Shown piece after piece: positions 19,858 through 30,601 of a DNA stretch of 64,000 nucleotides. The stretch comes from Dehalococcoidales bacterium (GTDB taxonomy: Bacteria > Chloroflexota > Dehalococcoidia > Dehalococcoidales > UBA5627). Location of the stretch: NCBI GenBank assembly GCA_028707255.1, contig JAQTUQ010000001.1, forward strand, positions 44,414-108,413, read 5' to 3'. Below the pieces are notes generated by a model, which made no database searches, was not told the DNA's origin, and saw only the letters and a list, made by a program, of their open reading frames with translations. The translations under genes and the position numbers were made by a program. Positions within the stretch are counted from its first letter, which is position 1, and the number at the start of each line of letters is the position of its first letter.

Positions 19858-20637
19858 ATGGAGCATTATCATGACCCTAAAGTCGATAAGATTGCAGAGT
19901 TGATTCTGCAATCCAGGCGCTTGACCTTTTTTACCGGCGCCGGTATCAGTACGGAATCCGGCATACCCGATTTTCGAGGGCCGGACGGTATCTGGAAACG
20001 TTTCGACCCCGACGATTTTACATATGAAAGATTTTTAAACGACGCAGAGGCGCGCTGCAAGCAATGGCGGTTATTTAGAGAACTGGGCGCCGATGCTGTT
20101 CCTAACAAGGCACATATAGCTATCGCGGAACTTTATCACCTCGGAAAACTTGATTGCGTAATCACCCAGAATATCGACAACCTTCACCAGAAAGCCGGGG
20201 TTCCTTATAAGAGGGTACTCGAACTGCATGGCAACCTGCACTGGTTTATCTGCCTGAACTGCTCCAGGCGTTATACGTTGGAGCATATCAAGGATAAAGC
20301 AGGGGAAAACGAAGCCCCTCCCATATGCGAAGAATGCGGCGGACTGTTGAAAGCCGACGTCGTTTTCTTCGGTGAAGAACTTCCCGAAGATATTTTGCGC
20401 GAAGCCATGAAACGCGCCTGCACCTGCGACCTGATGATAGTCATCGGCTCGGGGCTGACTGTATACCCCGCTTCTTATTTGCCGGCTTATGCGGTGGATT
20501 CCGGTTCCAGGCTGGTAATCATTAACCTCACACCCACCCCTTTCGACGCGCAGGCCAGTATCGTTATCCATGCTAAAGCCGGAGACACGATGTCTGCCAT
20601 AGCCGGACAGGTCAAAGACAGATTGATGTACAAGTAG
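19858..20637 (+). CDS. cobB: SIR2 family NAD-dependent protein deacylase
   Basis: FFTGAGISTESGIPDFRGPDGIW, TQNIDNLHQKAG, ELHGNL, paired CxxC. Confidence 0.92.
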   Translation: MEHYHDPKVDKIAELILQSRRLTFFTGAGISTESGIPDFRGPDGIWKRFDPDDFTYERFLNDAEARCKQWRLFRELGADAVPNKAHIAIAELYHLGKLDCVITQNIDNLHQKAGVPYKRVLELHGNLHWFICLNCSRRYTLEHIKDKAGENEAPPICEECGGLLKADVVFFGEELPEDILREAMKRACTCDLMIVIGSGLTVYPASYLPAYAVDSGSRLVIINLTPTPFDAQASIVIHAKAGDTMSAIAGQVKDRLMYK

Positions 20638-20674
20638 AATAAGGTAAAATGACTCAATTATTTAGAGCTATTTA

Positions 20675-21364
20675 TTAATCTTTTATATATCGACATTTCG
20701 GAAAATTTTCGCAACCGAGAAAGGTATTTCCAACATTTTTACCTCTGGTTGCAATCCGTTCTACTAACTTCCCGCCACATCTGGGGCAAAAATATATACT
20801 ATCGTATTTATTTTTTAATTCAATAGCATGATTTATTCCGTCAAAAAAAGAAGTGTTATCTTTAATAATCTTTAACTTCTGACAAATTGAATCTGTCTCT
20901 TCATCAGTTATTAAATATTCCTTTTTACTTGTTATAAAACGAAGGAATTCAGATATCCCTTTGACAACATTCGGAGGCATTTTTGTCTTAAACTCACATT
21001 CGCCCCAAAAAACTATGAGGGAATGTATTTTACTATGATCTACTCCTAAATGCTCAGCAAGACTCATAGTATGCTTATAATTCTGGTGGAGAGGATTAGG
21101 AAAACGGACTTTATAATTATTGTAATAAGTCACAGTCCATTGTGATTCTTTTTCAGTACCAAATATCCAACCAGTTCTTTTTTTAGTTTCTATTACAAAT
21201 ATTCCATTCTTTGAGACTATAATATGGTCGATTTGTGTCTTTTCTTTATTAACAGGAATAATGACATTATTAAAAATATGATATTTTTTGTGATCAAGTA
21301 ATAAGTTTTGAGTTAACTTTGTTTTAAATTCGCCAATTGTACCTTTAATAACAGATTCAAACAT
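20675..21364 (-). CDS. NERD-domain protein with C-terminal topoisomerase-type zinc finger
   Basis: EKTQIDHIIVSKNGIFVIETKKRTGWIFG; C-term CPRCGGKLVERIATRGKNVGNTFLGCENFPKCRYIKD. Confidence 0.85.
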   Translation of the reverse strand: MFESVIKGTIGEFKTKLTQNLLLDHKKYHIFNNVIIPVNKEKTQIDHIIVSKNGIFVIETKKRTGWIFGTEKESQWTVTYYNNYKVRFPNPLHQNYKHTMSLAEHLGVDHSKIHSLIVFWGECEFKTKMPPNVVKGISEFLRFITSKKEYLITDEETDSICQKLKIIKDNTSFFDGINHAIELKNKYDSIYFCPRCGGKLVERIATRGKNVGNTFLGCENFPKCRYIKD

Positions 21365-21437
21365 TATCTTACTTCTCAGTGTGTATTATGAAATCACATG
21401 CATTATATCACGTAAAATGACAAATTCATCGACAGTT

Positions 21438-21938
21438 TTACCTCAAGCGGTTAACGGCTACGTAAATACCGATACCGACCGCCAGAATATCCAGTATAAT
21501 GAACAGGGGAGAAGATGAATAAATCATGCCTATGGGTGTAAAGATGCTGGCAAAGCCGCTTACTACAACCAAAATGCTTGCAATCACTGCCAGCTTCGTA
21601 CCCCGCTTGCGGTTAATGACACGGCTCATTCCTTCGCTTATTAAAAAACCGGCGCCGGCTCCCAGCAGCAGGTTCAGGAAGATAAAATTGGCAAACAGGC
21701 TCAGCATTCCCCACAGAAAACCGTAAGCGACGGCTATTAACAGACCAACGCCTGAGGAGACTAAAATCTGCTTATTACTCACCTGAAAGGTAGGCAGTTT
21801 ATTTATTCGGGCACATTCCGGACAACGTGCACCTACCGGCGTTTCTACCATGCATTTGGGGCATATCGGTTTATCGCATTTACCGCAACGCAGATTGGTT
21901 TCCACATCCGGATGCTCAGCACATCTCATATTTTCCAT
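21438..21938 (-). CDS. B-box-type zinc finger membrane protein
   Basis: CAEHPDVETNLRCGKCDKPICPKCMVETPVGARCPEC followed by TM segments. Confidence 0.75.
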   Translation of the reverse strand: MENMRCAEHPDVETNLRCGKCDKPICPKCMVETPVGARCPECARINKLPTFQVSNKQILVSSGVGLLIAVAYGFLWGMLSLFANFIFLNLLLGAGAGFLISEGMSRVINRKRGTKLAVIASILVVVSGFASIFTPIGMIYSSSPLFIILDILAVGIGIYVAVNRLR

Positions 21939-21946
21939 TCTTTGTA

Positions 21947-22627
21947 CTACTGCTCTCCTTTTTTCTGGTTGACCCAGGCTTTGGCATCCCTGATATCCCT
22001 GTCGAGAAACAGGCGATTGAGGAACAGTTCCGCCACCGGTGTATTAAGGCTGAGCGGCGTTCTCGGAACCATCAATCTTGTAAAAAAAGCGATTAAAGAC
22101 AAACCTATAAATCCCAGAGTAACACCCAGCCTGTCTTCTACTCCGAAAGGCTGATATAAAAACCAGCTTAAAAAGGGCAGGGAGAACAACACCAGGAATA
22201 CACCGAATGCCACCTGTTTAACCGGCGCAAACAGATAGGGTACCACAAGCATAATGAGACCTATCCAGGGGGATATCATTGTAATCACTCCGAGGCTGGT
22301 AAAAATACCCCTCCCCCCCTTGAAATTCAGAAATATCGGCCAGTTGTGACCGATGATAGCGGCAAGACCGATAGCGACCTGTGCGCCACCCCCCAGACCG
22401 GCAAGTTGTGCCAGCCATACCGCCAACGCTCCCTTGCCGATGTCACACAGGGTAACCGGCAGTGCCATCCACTTCGAGGTAACCCGCATAACATTGGAGG
22501 CACCGATTTTCCCGGTACCGTGCTGGCGTATATCTATGTGATAAAACCACTTCGGTAACAGGTATCCGGCATGTATAGAACCTAAAAGATAGCCTGCGAT
22601 AAGCAACAATATATACTCAAATACCAT
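21947..22627 (-). CDS. plsY: Glycerol-3-phosphate acyltransferase PlsY
   Basis: AGYLLGSIHAGYLLPKWFYHIDIRQHGTGKIGASNVMR; GHNWPIFLNFKGGRGIFTSLG. Confidence 0.94.
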   Translation of the reverse strand: MVFEYILLLIAGYLLGSIHAGYLLPKWFYHIDIRQHGTGKIGASNVMRVTSKWMALPVTLCDIGKGALAVWLAQLAGLGGGAQVAIGLAAIIGHNWPIFLNFKGGRGIFTSLGVITMISPWIGLIMLVVPYLFAPVKQVAFGVFLVLFSLPFLSWFLYQPFGVEDRLGVTLGFIGLSLIAFFTRLMVPRTPLSLNTPVAELFLNRLFLDRDIRDAKAWVNQKKGEQ

Positions 22628-22805
22628 AATTTTCTCCAGATAATACGGTTATTTAAGAGTTAATTATATTACTAAACAGCATTACTGTTAAGAAATTTTT
22701 TAATAAATCAATCCGGAACGGTTTAATAGTCCCTAATAAGGGACCGCTAATGTATCCGAATTATTTTGTTACCTATGTGCCCAGGCTGTACCTGGATATA
22801 TAAAT

Positions 22806-22955
22806 GTCATCCTGGAGGGAGTGAAACGACCGAAGGATCTGGGGTGGGGTAGTTATTATATTATTTACCCCTGATGCCGAGGTGTCCTTTTTCATTGTTT
22901 CTCCCCACCCCCCGGATTCTTCAGCCCCGACGTGTCGGGACTTCCAGAATGACGG
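22806..22955. repeat. Dispersed palindromic repeat family R1, copy A (MITE-like)
   Basis: Starts GTCATCCTGGAGGGAGTGAAACGACCGAAGGATCTGGGG (39 nt identical at 36295-36333), ends GGACTTCCAGAATGAC: imperfect terminal inverted repeats. Confidence 0.8.
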
Positions 22956-22969
22956 TTTAATCGTTAACC

Positions 22970-23040
22970 CGTAGGAGCGGGCAATGACCATCCGCCAGAT
23001 ACGGAAACATAAATGCGGACGACCAATGGTCGTCCCTACG
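22970..23040. repeat. Dispersed inverted repeat family R2, copy A
   Basis: CGTAGGAGCGGGCAATGACCATCCGCC ... GCGGACGACCAATGGTCGTCCCTACG; related to 35299-35365. Confidence 0.75.
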
Positions 23041-23160
23041 TTTTTTATTTGTCATGCTGAGTTCGTAAAGGACGAATGAAGCCCCGATTAAGAGGGATTT
23101 TAATCCCTTAGTTATTATAAAACAAGCCTTCGGAAGCACCATAATAAAGTTTCCGCTGCC

Positions 23161-23994
23161 TCAGATATTCTTACCAGCCAGGGCAATTAATTTCTCGGCG
23201 GCTTCGACAGGCGTTTCGGATTCACCCAGCAGTGTTTCGACCGCATCGTCTATGCCGTGATAATCGCTGCCACCGGCAGCTACCAGATTATACTTCGCCG
23301 CCAGCCTGACGAGGGTTTTTCTTTCATCGGGGGAATAGTTATCATAATAGACTTCAATTCCCGCCAGCCCGCACTCTTTAAGATCAGCTATTAATTTTTC
23401 AGGTTCGTTTACGGTAAAAGGATGAGCCAAAACGGGTAATCCGCCGGCTTTGATGATTATTTCGACCGCTTCAGCCGGAGTTATCTTACTGCGCTCGACG
23501 TAAGCCGGACCACCCTGAGCGATGTATTTATCGAAAGCCTCTTTAAATGTGGAAACATAACCCTTCTCCAGCATGGCATTGGCGATATGAGGACGCCCGA
23601 TAGTACCGTCGCCTGCCAGTTCCTGCACGCGTATCCATTCGATTTTAATGCCCATTTCATTGAGTTTAGCCACTATTGCCTGAGCCCTGCCGATACGCGA
23701 ATCGCTCAAATCGGAGAGTAGTTCTTTAAAAGCGGAATCGTTGTAATCTATGAAATAGCCCAGCATATGCACTTCGCTGCCGACGGCAAGGGTACTCATC
23801 TCGACACCCGGTATGACCGTAAGCCCCGGATAACTTTTAGAGGCTTCAAGCGCCGGAACAACTCCGTCCACCGTATCGTGGTCGCAAATAGCCAGATATT
23901 TCAGCCCGATATTCGCCGCCTTTATTACTATTTCCTCAGGGGTATATTTCCCGTCGGAGACAGAGGTATGAACATGCAGGTCTACCTGTCCCAT
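23161..23994 (-). CDS. PHP domain metal-dependent phosphoesterase
   Basis: VDLHVHTSVSDGKYTPEEIVIKA...AICDHDTVDGV...GGSDYHG. Confidence 0.92.
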   Translation of the reverse strand: MGQVDLHVHTSVSDGKYTPEEIVIKAANIGLKYLAICDHDTVDGVVPALEASKSYPGLTVIPGVEMSTLAVGSEVHMLGYFIDYNDSAFKELLSDLSDSRIGRAQAIVAKLNEMGIKIEWIRVQELAGDGTIGRPHIANAMLEKGYVSTFKEAFDKYIAQGGPAYVERSKITPAEAVEIIIKAGGLPVLAHPFTVNEPEKLIADLKECGLAGIEVYYDNYSPDERKTLVRLAAKYNLVAAGGSDYHGIDDAVETLLGESETPVEAAEKLIALAGKNI

Positions 23995-24764
23995 TATTCT
24001 ATCTCCTCTGTAATTCTCTCTATGCTTACGGCTTTACCCGTAGCATCGTCTATATCTGTCAGAATAGCCGTGAACAATACTTTTCCCTTTCCGACGGAAA
24101 GGCGCTTTGGAATCATACTTAAGAAGCGTTCTATGACGGCATCGGCATCATCTCCGATGACCGAATCGACCGGCCCCGTCATACCGATATCGGTGACATA
24201 AGCCGTTCCCTGCGGCAGAATCTGACTATCGATGGTGCCGACATGGGTATGAGTGCCCAGTACGGCGCTGACGCGCCCATCCAAATATCTGGCGAACGCC
24301 ATCTTCTCCGACGTTGCTTCAGCGTGAAAATCGATAACTATAATTTTATACTGTCCGGCAATATTTTCGAGCAGGTCATCCATGGCGCGGAACGGGCAAT
24401 CGAAATTACCGATGAAGGTTCTGCCGATGAGATTGACCACAACCGCCTTGTTTTTAAAGGCGATGTAGCCGTTTCCCGGTAGTCCCGGCGGGTAGTTCAT
24501 CGGGCGGATTATCGGCATATCGCTGTCGAGGCAGGGGATGATGTCCTTCTGCGCCCAGATGTGATTGCCGGAGGTAATCACATCCACGCCCGCTTTTATC
24601 AGGTCTTCGGCGGTCAGTTTTGTCAAACCGACACCGCCGGCGACATTTTCGCCGTTTGCAATGACCAGGTCAGGTTTATACTGCTTTTTCAATTCCGGCA
24701 GTAATTTCTCAACCGCCTGCCTGCCCGGCCTGCCGATTATATCTCCGATTGATAATACTAACAC
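23994..24764 (-). CDS. ymdB: TIGR00282/YmdB family metallophosphoesterase
   Basis: IGDIIGRPGRQAVEKLLPELKKQYKPDLVIANGENVAGGVGLT; TSGNHIW; DFHAEATSEK; GTHTHVGT. Confidence 0.93.
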   Translation of the reverse strand: MLVLSIGDIIGRPGRQAVEKLLPELKKQYKPDLVIANGENVAGGVGLTKLTAEDLIKAGVDVITSGNHIWAQKDIIPCLDSDMPIIRPMNYPPGLPGNGYIAFKNKAVVVNLIGRTFIGNFDCPFRAMDDLLENIAGQYKIIVIDFHAEATSEKMAFARYLDGRVSAVLGTHTHVGTIDSQILPQGTAYVTDIGMTGPVDSVIGDDADAVIERFLSMIPKRLSVGKGKVLFTAILTDIDDATGKAVSIERITEEIE

Positions 24765-24875
24765 TTCTTATTTTAGCCTGATGACAAAATGTCAGCCCTG
24801 CTAAAACCTCCCGCTTATTTTTATTTATTCCAAGTTGTCAATACGAAGCCATATAAGACGTATTGTCAAGCCTGT

Positions 24876-25023
24876 CGTTGCGAGGAGTTCCAATAAATCC
24901 GTTCATGGTGAGCCTGTCGAACCACAAAGCAATCTCTTTTTCTCAATTTTACAATACCGCCAGCCAAAATATTTACGACGGTAGAGATTGCTTCGTCCCG
25001 ATAAATCGGGACTCGCAAAGACA
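24876..25023. repeat. Dispersed palindromic repeat family R3, full copy (MITE-like)
   Basis: CGTTGCGAGGAGTT...AAAGCAATCTC ... GAGATTGCTTCGTCCCGATAAATCGGGACTCGCAAAGAC; ~150 bp with inverted ends. Confidence 0.8.
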
Positions 25024-25033
25024 ATTTTTTATT

Positions 25034-26572
25034 CTATTTAGCGTAATCGATAGCCCTGGTTTCACGCAGGACAATCACGCGAATCTGCCCCGGATATTCG
25101 AGGCTTTCTTCTATCTTCTTGACGATATCGCGGGCAAGCCTCATAGCCGATAAATCATCTACCTCATCCGGTTTAACCAGAATGCGGACTTCGCGTCCGG
25201 CCTGAATGGCGTATGATTTATCGACACCCTTAAAGCCGTCGGCGATTTCCTCAAGCGACTTCAACCGCTTCAGGTAATTCTCCAGAGATTCGCGCCTGGC
25301 GCCCGGCCTGGCGCTGGAAATGGCGTCTGCCGCCGAGACTATGAAACCCCAGATACTGGTATCACCGGTTTCCATATGGTGTTCGGCTACGCCCTTGATC
25401 ACTTCCTTGGATTTGTCCCATTGCTTCACGAGGTCGGCGCCGATAGAAGCATGCGTACCCTCTATTTCGCGGTCGACCGCTTTGCCGATATCGTGCAGCA
25501 GCCCGGCACGCTTTGCCAGGGCTACATTTATTCCCAACTCGGAAGCTATCATGCCCGAGAAATAGGCAACCTCGATGCTGTGAGCCAGTACGTTCTGACC
25601 GTAACTGGTTCGATATTTTAGCCGCCCCAGCAGCTTGATAAGCTCCGGATGCAGCCTGGTAACACCGACCTGCAAGGCAGCCTGTTCTCCAGCCTGTACC
25701 ATGGCTGTTTCGACTTCCTCTTTGGTCTTGGCAACGATTTCTTCGATACGCGCCGGATGGATGCGTCCGTCGAGAATCAGTTTGCTGAGAGCCTGATAGG
25801 CGATTTCACGACGTACAGGGTCGAAGCTGGAAATAGTTACCGCTTCGGGAGTATCGTCGATAATCAGGTCGACCCCGGTTGCCTGTTCCAGTGCACGGAT
25901 ATTGCGGCCTTCCCGTCCGATCAGTCTGCCCTTCATCTCGTCATTGGGAATGGTAACGACGCTGGCAGTGGTTTCGGATACAATCTCCGAAGCGCTGCGC
26001 TGTATAACATGCGATAATATGCCGCGGGCTTTCTCGTCCGCTTCTTCCTTGATTTTAATTTCCCAATCACGCAGACGGCGTGACGCTTCTTCCTGGATTT
26101 CAACCTCGACTTTATCTAAAAGCATCTGCTTGGCTTCATCGCTGGTCAGACTTGAAATCAGTTCAAGTTGTTTCAACTGGTTTTCTTTAACCTCGGCCAG
26201 ATTGGCTTTGATAGCCTCCAGTTCCTTCTCTTTAAGTATCAGATTGCGTTCGCGCCCAACGGCATCTTCCAGTTTGTGTTCAAGTGACGATTCCTTTTGT
26301 GTCAGCCGGTTCTCCTGCCTCTGTATTTCCGTGCGTCTCTCCTTGTATTCGGCTTCGTTCATTAATTTGAGTTTGTCTATTTCTTTCCTGTTATCTTCCA
26401 GAATGTCTTTTGCTTCCGTCCTGGCTTCCGCCAGCAACTTGGCAGCTTTTCTCTGGGCGATGCGAATCTGGTGATTAGCCAGCATGCTCCTCGAGAGGAA
26501 CATGGCCATTCCGCCAAAAATAACACCGATAACAAAGCTGAAAAAAACAGCCAGTATCTCTACAACACCCAT
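25034..26572 (-). CDS. rny: Ribonuclease Y
   Basis: N-term TM, coiled coil, KH ([30 protein letters not shown]) and HD ([15 protein letters not shown]) domains. Confidence 0.97.
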   Translation of the reverse strand: MGVVEILAVFFSFVIGVIFGGMAMFLSRSMLANHQIRIAQRKAAKLLAEARTEAKDILEDNRKEIDKLKLMNEAEYKERRTEIQRQENRLTQKESSLEHKLEDAVGRERNLILKEKELEAIKANLAEVKENQLKQLELISSLTSDEAKQMLLDKVEVEIQEEASRRLRDWEIKIKEEADEKARGILSHVIQRSASEIVSETTASVVTIPNDEMKGRLIGREGRNIRALEQATGVDLIIDDTPEAVTISSFDPVRREIAYQALSKLILDGRIHPARIEEIVAKTKEEVETAMVQAGEQAALQVGVTRLHPELIKLLGRLKYRTSYGQNVLAHSIEVAYFSGMIASELGINVALAKRAGLLHDIGKAVDREIEGTHASIGADLVKQWDKSKEVIKGVAEHHMETGDTSIWGFIVSAADAISSARPGARRESLENYLKRLKSLEEIADGFKGVDKSYAIQAGREVRILVKPDEVDDLSAMRLARDIVKKIEESLEYPGQIRVIVLRETRAIDYAK

Positions 26573-26623
26573 TTATTCTATTCCCCCTATATTATTTTAA
26601 AGTATCCGGGTGTCGACGGACGG

Positions 26624-27298
26624 TTAATACCTTTCGCTCATTAATCGGGCGTCCGGGAAATCAACAGTCTCACCACCCTCTTTTTCATTCCATAAACGTG
26701 TAACGGTAGTGTTTATGACATCATAACCGAAGCCGCGCCGTCTCAGGTATTCCCCTAAACGACGGCGAAAGCCCGGGTAATCAGCAGTATTTAAATTGCG
26801 GGCATATTTAAGCGCCGCACGGTAAGCATTTGCGGCATCATCTATATCGCTTACCTCCTGTTCGATAACATCAAGCGAAACGCCTTTTTGCCTGAGTTCC
26901 GTTTCTGTCATTCTGCGGCTGCGCGGATTGAAAGATTGCCTGTTATCCTTCCAGAAACGGGCAAAATTGCCGTCATCGATAAAACCCTGTTTCTTCAGGT
27001 TCGACAAGACGGATTGAATATCGTTTTCCTTAAAACCGCGCTGCTGTAAACGTATTGTTATCTCATGTTCGCTGCGGGGCCTGTAATTGAGGAGCCTCAA
27101 GGCTGTATCGAGGCATTTTTGATAACGATCGCTTTCCTGTAAAGACGTAATGCGGAGTTCCGACAACTCCATGCCTATCTCGAGCCTTTCTTTAAGAACA
27201 ATCTCTTCCTTGAGGCTGAAAGCAAACATGCCTTCCAAAAACAGCTTTATTGTTTTTCCGCCACCGGGACTTTTGATCAAACCGGATATCTTTCTCAT
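26624..27298 (-). CDS. recX: Regulatory protein RecX
   Basis: ALRLLNYRPRSEHEITIRLQQRGF...FIDDGNFARFWKDNRQSFNPRSRRMTETELRQKGV; next to recA. Confidence 0.92.
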   Translation of the reverse strand: MRKISGLIKSPGGGKTIKLFLEGMFAFSLKEEIVLKERLEIGMELSELRITSLQESDRYQKCLDTALRLLNYRPRSEHEITIRLQQRGFKENDIQSVLSNLKKQGFIDDGNFARFWKDNRQSFNPRSRRMTETELRQKGVSLDVIEQEVSDIDDAANAYRAALKYARNLNTADYPGFRRRLGEYLRRRGFGYDVINTTVTRLWNEKEGGETVDFPDARLMSERY

Positions 27299-27400
27299 TT
27301 ATCAGGCAACCCCTTATAAACAAGCAGAGCCGAGGCAACCCGCCTCAGCTCTATCACGCCCGGTTATCCTATTTCTATTAACCTATCAGGTTATGATCGG

Positions 27401-28414
27401 TCAATCATCATTAGAAACACTGAATGCGGTGACAGCCGAGGTCCTTACCTTCTGTTCAATCTCGAAAGCCAGTTCGGGATTGTCCTTCAGATATTTCTTG
27501 GCGCTCTCTCTACCTTGTCCCAGGCGAATGTCACCATATGAGAAAAAAGCCCCGGATTTCTTTATTATTTCCGTCGCGACACCCAGATCGACTATATTAC
27601 CTTCTTTGCTTATCCCCGAATCGAACATGATATCGAATTCGGCTACTCTAAAGGGAGGGGCTACCTTGTTTTTAACCACCTTGGCTTTAACACGGGTACC
27701 GGTAGCGGCATTTCCCTGCTTGATGGTTTCTACTCTTCTCAGGTCTATCCTGACAGAGCTGTAGAACTTCAAGGCGCGTCCGCCCGGTGTTACCTCTGGG
27801 TTTCCGAATATGATGCCCACTTTCTCTCTCAGCTGGTTGATGAAGATTACTGCGGTTCCCGACCTGCCGATAGCCGCCGTCAATTTTCGCAATGCCTGCG
27901 ACATCAATCTGGCCTGCAATCCGACGTGCGCATCACCCATTTCACCTTCGATCTCCGCCCTCGGAACCAGAGCGGCAACGCTGTCGATAACAATCACATC
28001 GAGAGCTCCGCTTCTTACCAGCGCTTCACAAATTTCAAGCGCTTCTTCACCGGTATCGGGTTGCGAGACCAAAAGGTCGTCAAGGTTAACACCGCATTTG
28101 GCTGCATAAGCAGGGTCAAGCGCATGCTCGACATCTATATATGCGGCAGCACCCCCGCGTTGTTGTGCCTGGGCAATTATATGCTGACCCAGTGTGGTTT
28201 TCCCAGACCCCTCGGGACCGAATACCTCTGTAATCCTTCCTCTGGGGATTCCCCCTACACCTAAAGCTAAATCTAGTGCCAGCGAACCACTGGGAATAGC
28301 CTCGACTGCCGGTTTGCTAAAAGCTTCGCCGAGCTTCATAATCGAGCCCTTGCCGAATTGTTTTTCTATCTGACCGACAGCCAGTTCCAGTGCTTTTTCT
28401 TTTTCTGTGACCAT
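27401..28414 (-). CDS. recA: Recombinase RecA
   Basis: [38 protein letters not shown]. Confidence 0.98.
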   Translation of the reverse strand: MVTEKEKALELAVGQIEKQFGKGSIMKLGEAFSKPAVEAIPSGSLALDLALGVGGIPRGRITEVFGPEGSGKTTLGQHIIAQAQQRGGAAAYIDVEHALDPAYAAKCGVNLDDLLVSQPDTGEEALEICEALVRSGALDVIVIDSVAALVPRAEIEGEMGDAHVGLQARLMSQALRKLTAAIGRSGTAVIFINQLREKVGIIFGNPEVTPGGRALKFYSSVRIDLRRVETIKQGNAATGTRVKAKVVKNKVAPPFRVAEFDIMFDSGISKEGNIVDLGVATEIIKKSGAFFSYGDIRLGQGRESAKKYLKDNPELAFEIEQKVRTSAVTAFSVSNDD

Positions 28415-28520
28415 AACTCGCCTATCGCCATAATAGCATAATAATGAATACTTAACAAGGGCATTTTGCGCTATAATTAGACTGCTGTCACATTATACCC
28501 GATTTTGGGGTAATCGGGGG

Positions 28521-29855
28521 TCAATTATTCTTCTTGCATGCACGCCACAGATAGAACACCCCGGCAATTCCCATAAGCAACGAACAGGCAACTATGGTAA
28601 GCTTGGCAAGTGAAATCATACCGGCGTCTTCAAATGCAAGATTTGTTATAAATATAGACATGGTGAAACCGACCCCGCAGAGCATACCGGCGCCGATAAT
28701 ATGCTTCCATGAAAGTGAGGAAGGTTTTTTTACCCAGCCGAAACGCGAAGCGAGATAGGTAAAACCGATAATTCCCAGCGGCTTTCCAAAAACAAGCCCC
28801 AATATTATACCCAGACTGACCGGCTGCAGAATCGAAAACTGCACACCCGAAATCTGGACGCCGGCATTCGCCAGCGCAAAAATTGGCATCACTATAAAAG
28901 CGCTAAACGGATGCAGCTGGTGTTCCAGACGCACCAGCGGATTCTGAACAGCGTCATAAGCATCTTGCACCTCTTCAAGCGCATCCTGCTGGCGCGAGGT
29001 TAAAAGCATGCTCTTGCGGTTGGTTTCCTCCTCTTTGAACTGGGTTAACTCGATACGGCAGACATTTAAGAACTGCGTACCGGTAATACGTGAACGCACA
29101 GGAATCGTCAGCGCCAGCGCTACACCGGCAATGGTTGCATGGATACCGGAGGCTTCCACGAAGAACCAGAGCACGGCGCCCAACAGCAGATATGGCAGAA
29201 GCTTTTTAATCCCGGTACGGTTCATCACTATAAGAGCGGCAATTACTATCGCCGCATATCCCAGTGATGCAAAGTCGATGGAACCGGTATAAAAAATGGC
29301 AATCACGGCAATGGCAACCAGGTCATCGACCACGGCTATAGAAGTAATGAATATTTTCAAAGACAGGGGGGCGCGGCTGCCGAGGATTAACAGAAAACCG
29401 AGCACAAAGGCGATATCGGTTGCCATGGGAATGGCGAAACCGGACATCTGCCCTCCCTGCTGCAAGTTGACGAGTATATAAAAAAGCGCCGGCAGGGTTA
29501 CTCCGCCGATGGCAGCTACTACCGGGAAAGCTGCCTGTCGCAGCGATGAAAGCTCGCCGACCATCATTTCGCGTTTAATCTCAAGCCCGATAAGCAGGAA
29601 AAACAGCGCCATTAACCCATCGTTTATCCAGTGCCCCAGGCTCATATCGATGGCATGGCCGCCGATGCTCAGACTGACATGGGTATTCCATAAATCGAAG
29701 TAGGCTACGGAGAGGAAGGAGTTTGCCCATATCATGGCAATCAGTGCCGCGCCGAACAGGAACACACCGCTAAGCGATTCTTTGGCGAGGAAATTTTCTA
29801 TCACAACGGAAATTCCCGGTTTGGTATTATATTTATTTTCGTTTATTTTTGCCAC
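28521..29855 (-). CDS. nhaA: Na+/H+ antiporter NhaA
   Basis: LGHWINDGLMALFFLLIGLEIKREMMVGELS; IPMATDIAFVLGFL. Confidence 0.96.
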   Translation of the reverse strand: MAKINENKYNTKPGISVVIENFLAKESLSGVFLFGAALIAMIWANSFLSVAYFDLWNTHVSLSIGGHAIDMSLGHWINDGLMALFFLLIGLEIKREMMVGELSSLRQAAFPVVAAIGGVTLPALFYILVNLQQGGQMSGFAIPMATDIAFVLGFLLILGSRAPLSLKIFITSIAVVDDLVAIAVIAIFYTGSIDFASLGYAAIVIAALIVMNRTGIKKLLPYLLLGAVLWFFVEASGIHATIAGVALALTIPVRSRITGTQFLNVCRIELTQFKEEETNRKSMLLTSRQQDALEEVQDAYDAVQNPLVRLEHQLHPFSAFIVMPIFALANAGVQISGVQFSILQPVSLGIILGLVFGKPLGIIGFTYLASRFGWVKKPSSLSWKHIIGAGMLCGVGFTMSIFITNLAFEDAGMISLAKLTIVACSLLMGIAGVFYLWRACKKNN

Positions 29856-30113
29856 AATGAAATCTCCGAAGATTCATTTTACCCAAACTGGTGAAAAATT
29901 GAAAGTTTTTTACGGATTCTTTCCGGTAACCGGCAGACTGTTTATATATCGGGATTGACTGCGTGGACGGTTTTTTGAGCTATACCGGCAAGGATTATTG
30001 AAATCACATTTTTCGAATTTCCCAGCCGTAAAATTGACAAGGCATATCAGCTATGATACGCTTTTTTATAGCCCTAACGATTAAAAATGTCCTAAATTAC
30101 AGGAGGATTTTAT

Positions 30114-30269
30114 ATGTGTAAAGATTGCGGATGCGGTCAGCCTAAAAAAGTACAGCATACCCATACTCATACTCACGACCAGGAAGGCGCGACAATTGAG
30201 CATGTCCACGTTCATACCCACGAAGATGATACCGTGGAACATATCCATACCCATGAAGAAAAGAAGTAG
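30114..30269 (+). CDS. Small Cys/His-rich metal-binding peptide resembling an isolated HypB N-terminus
   Basis: 51 aa read manually: MCKDCGCGQPKKVQHTHTHTHDQEGATIEHVHVHTHEDDTVEHIHTHEEKK; SD AGGAGG 7 nt upstream; below ORF-track size cutoff. Confidence 0.85.
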   Translation: MCKDCGCGQPKKVQHTHTHTHDQEGATIEHVHVHTHEDDTVEHIHTHEEKK

Positions 30270-30304
30270 TTTCTGTTTTTAAATATTAAATTGAGAGGTT
30301 ATAA

Positions 30305-30529
30305 ATGAAGGAAAAAGTCCAGGAAGTTCTGGAAATGATTCGTCCCAGCCTGCAGGCTGACGGCGGCGACGTTGAACTGGTCGATGTAACGGAAGAAGGT
30401 ATCGTTAAGTTGAGACTTACCGGTCACTGCGCCGGCTGCCCGATGTCAACGATGACATTAAAGAACGGCATCGAAAGAATCTTAAAACAGGAAATCCCCG
30501 AAGTAAAAGAAGTGGTACAGGCCGACTAG
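30305..30529 (+). CDS. NifU C-terminal-domain iron-sulfur scaffold protein
   Basis: [51 protein letters not shown]. Confidence 0.95.
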   Translation: MKEKVQEVLEMIRPSLQADGGDVELVDVTEEGIVKLRLTGHCAGCPMSTMTLKNGIERILKQEIPEVKEVVQAD

Positions 30530-30550
30530 CACGAAAAACAATAGAAATAA

Positions 30551-30581
30551 AAAGGGAACCGGGTTTTCGGTTCCCTTTTTT
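30551..30581 (+). terminator. Rho-independent terminator
   Basis: AAAGGGAACCG-ggtttt-CGGTTCCCTTTTTT. Confidence 0.9.
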
Positions 30582-30601
30582 CATTAAGACCAGATATTTT
30601 T

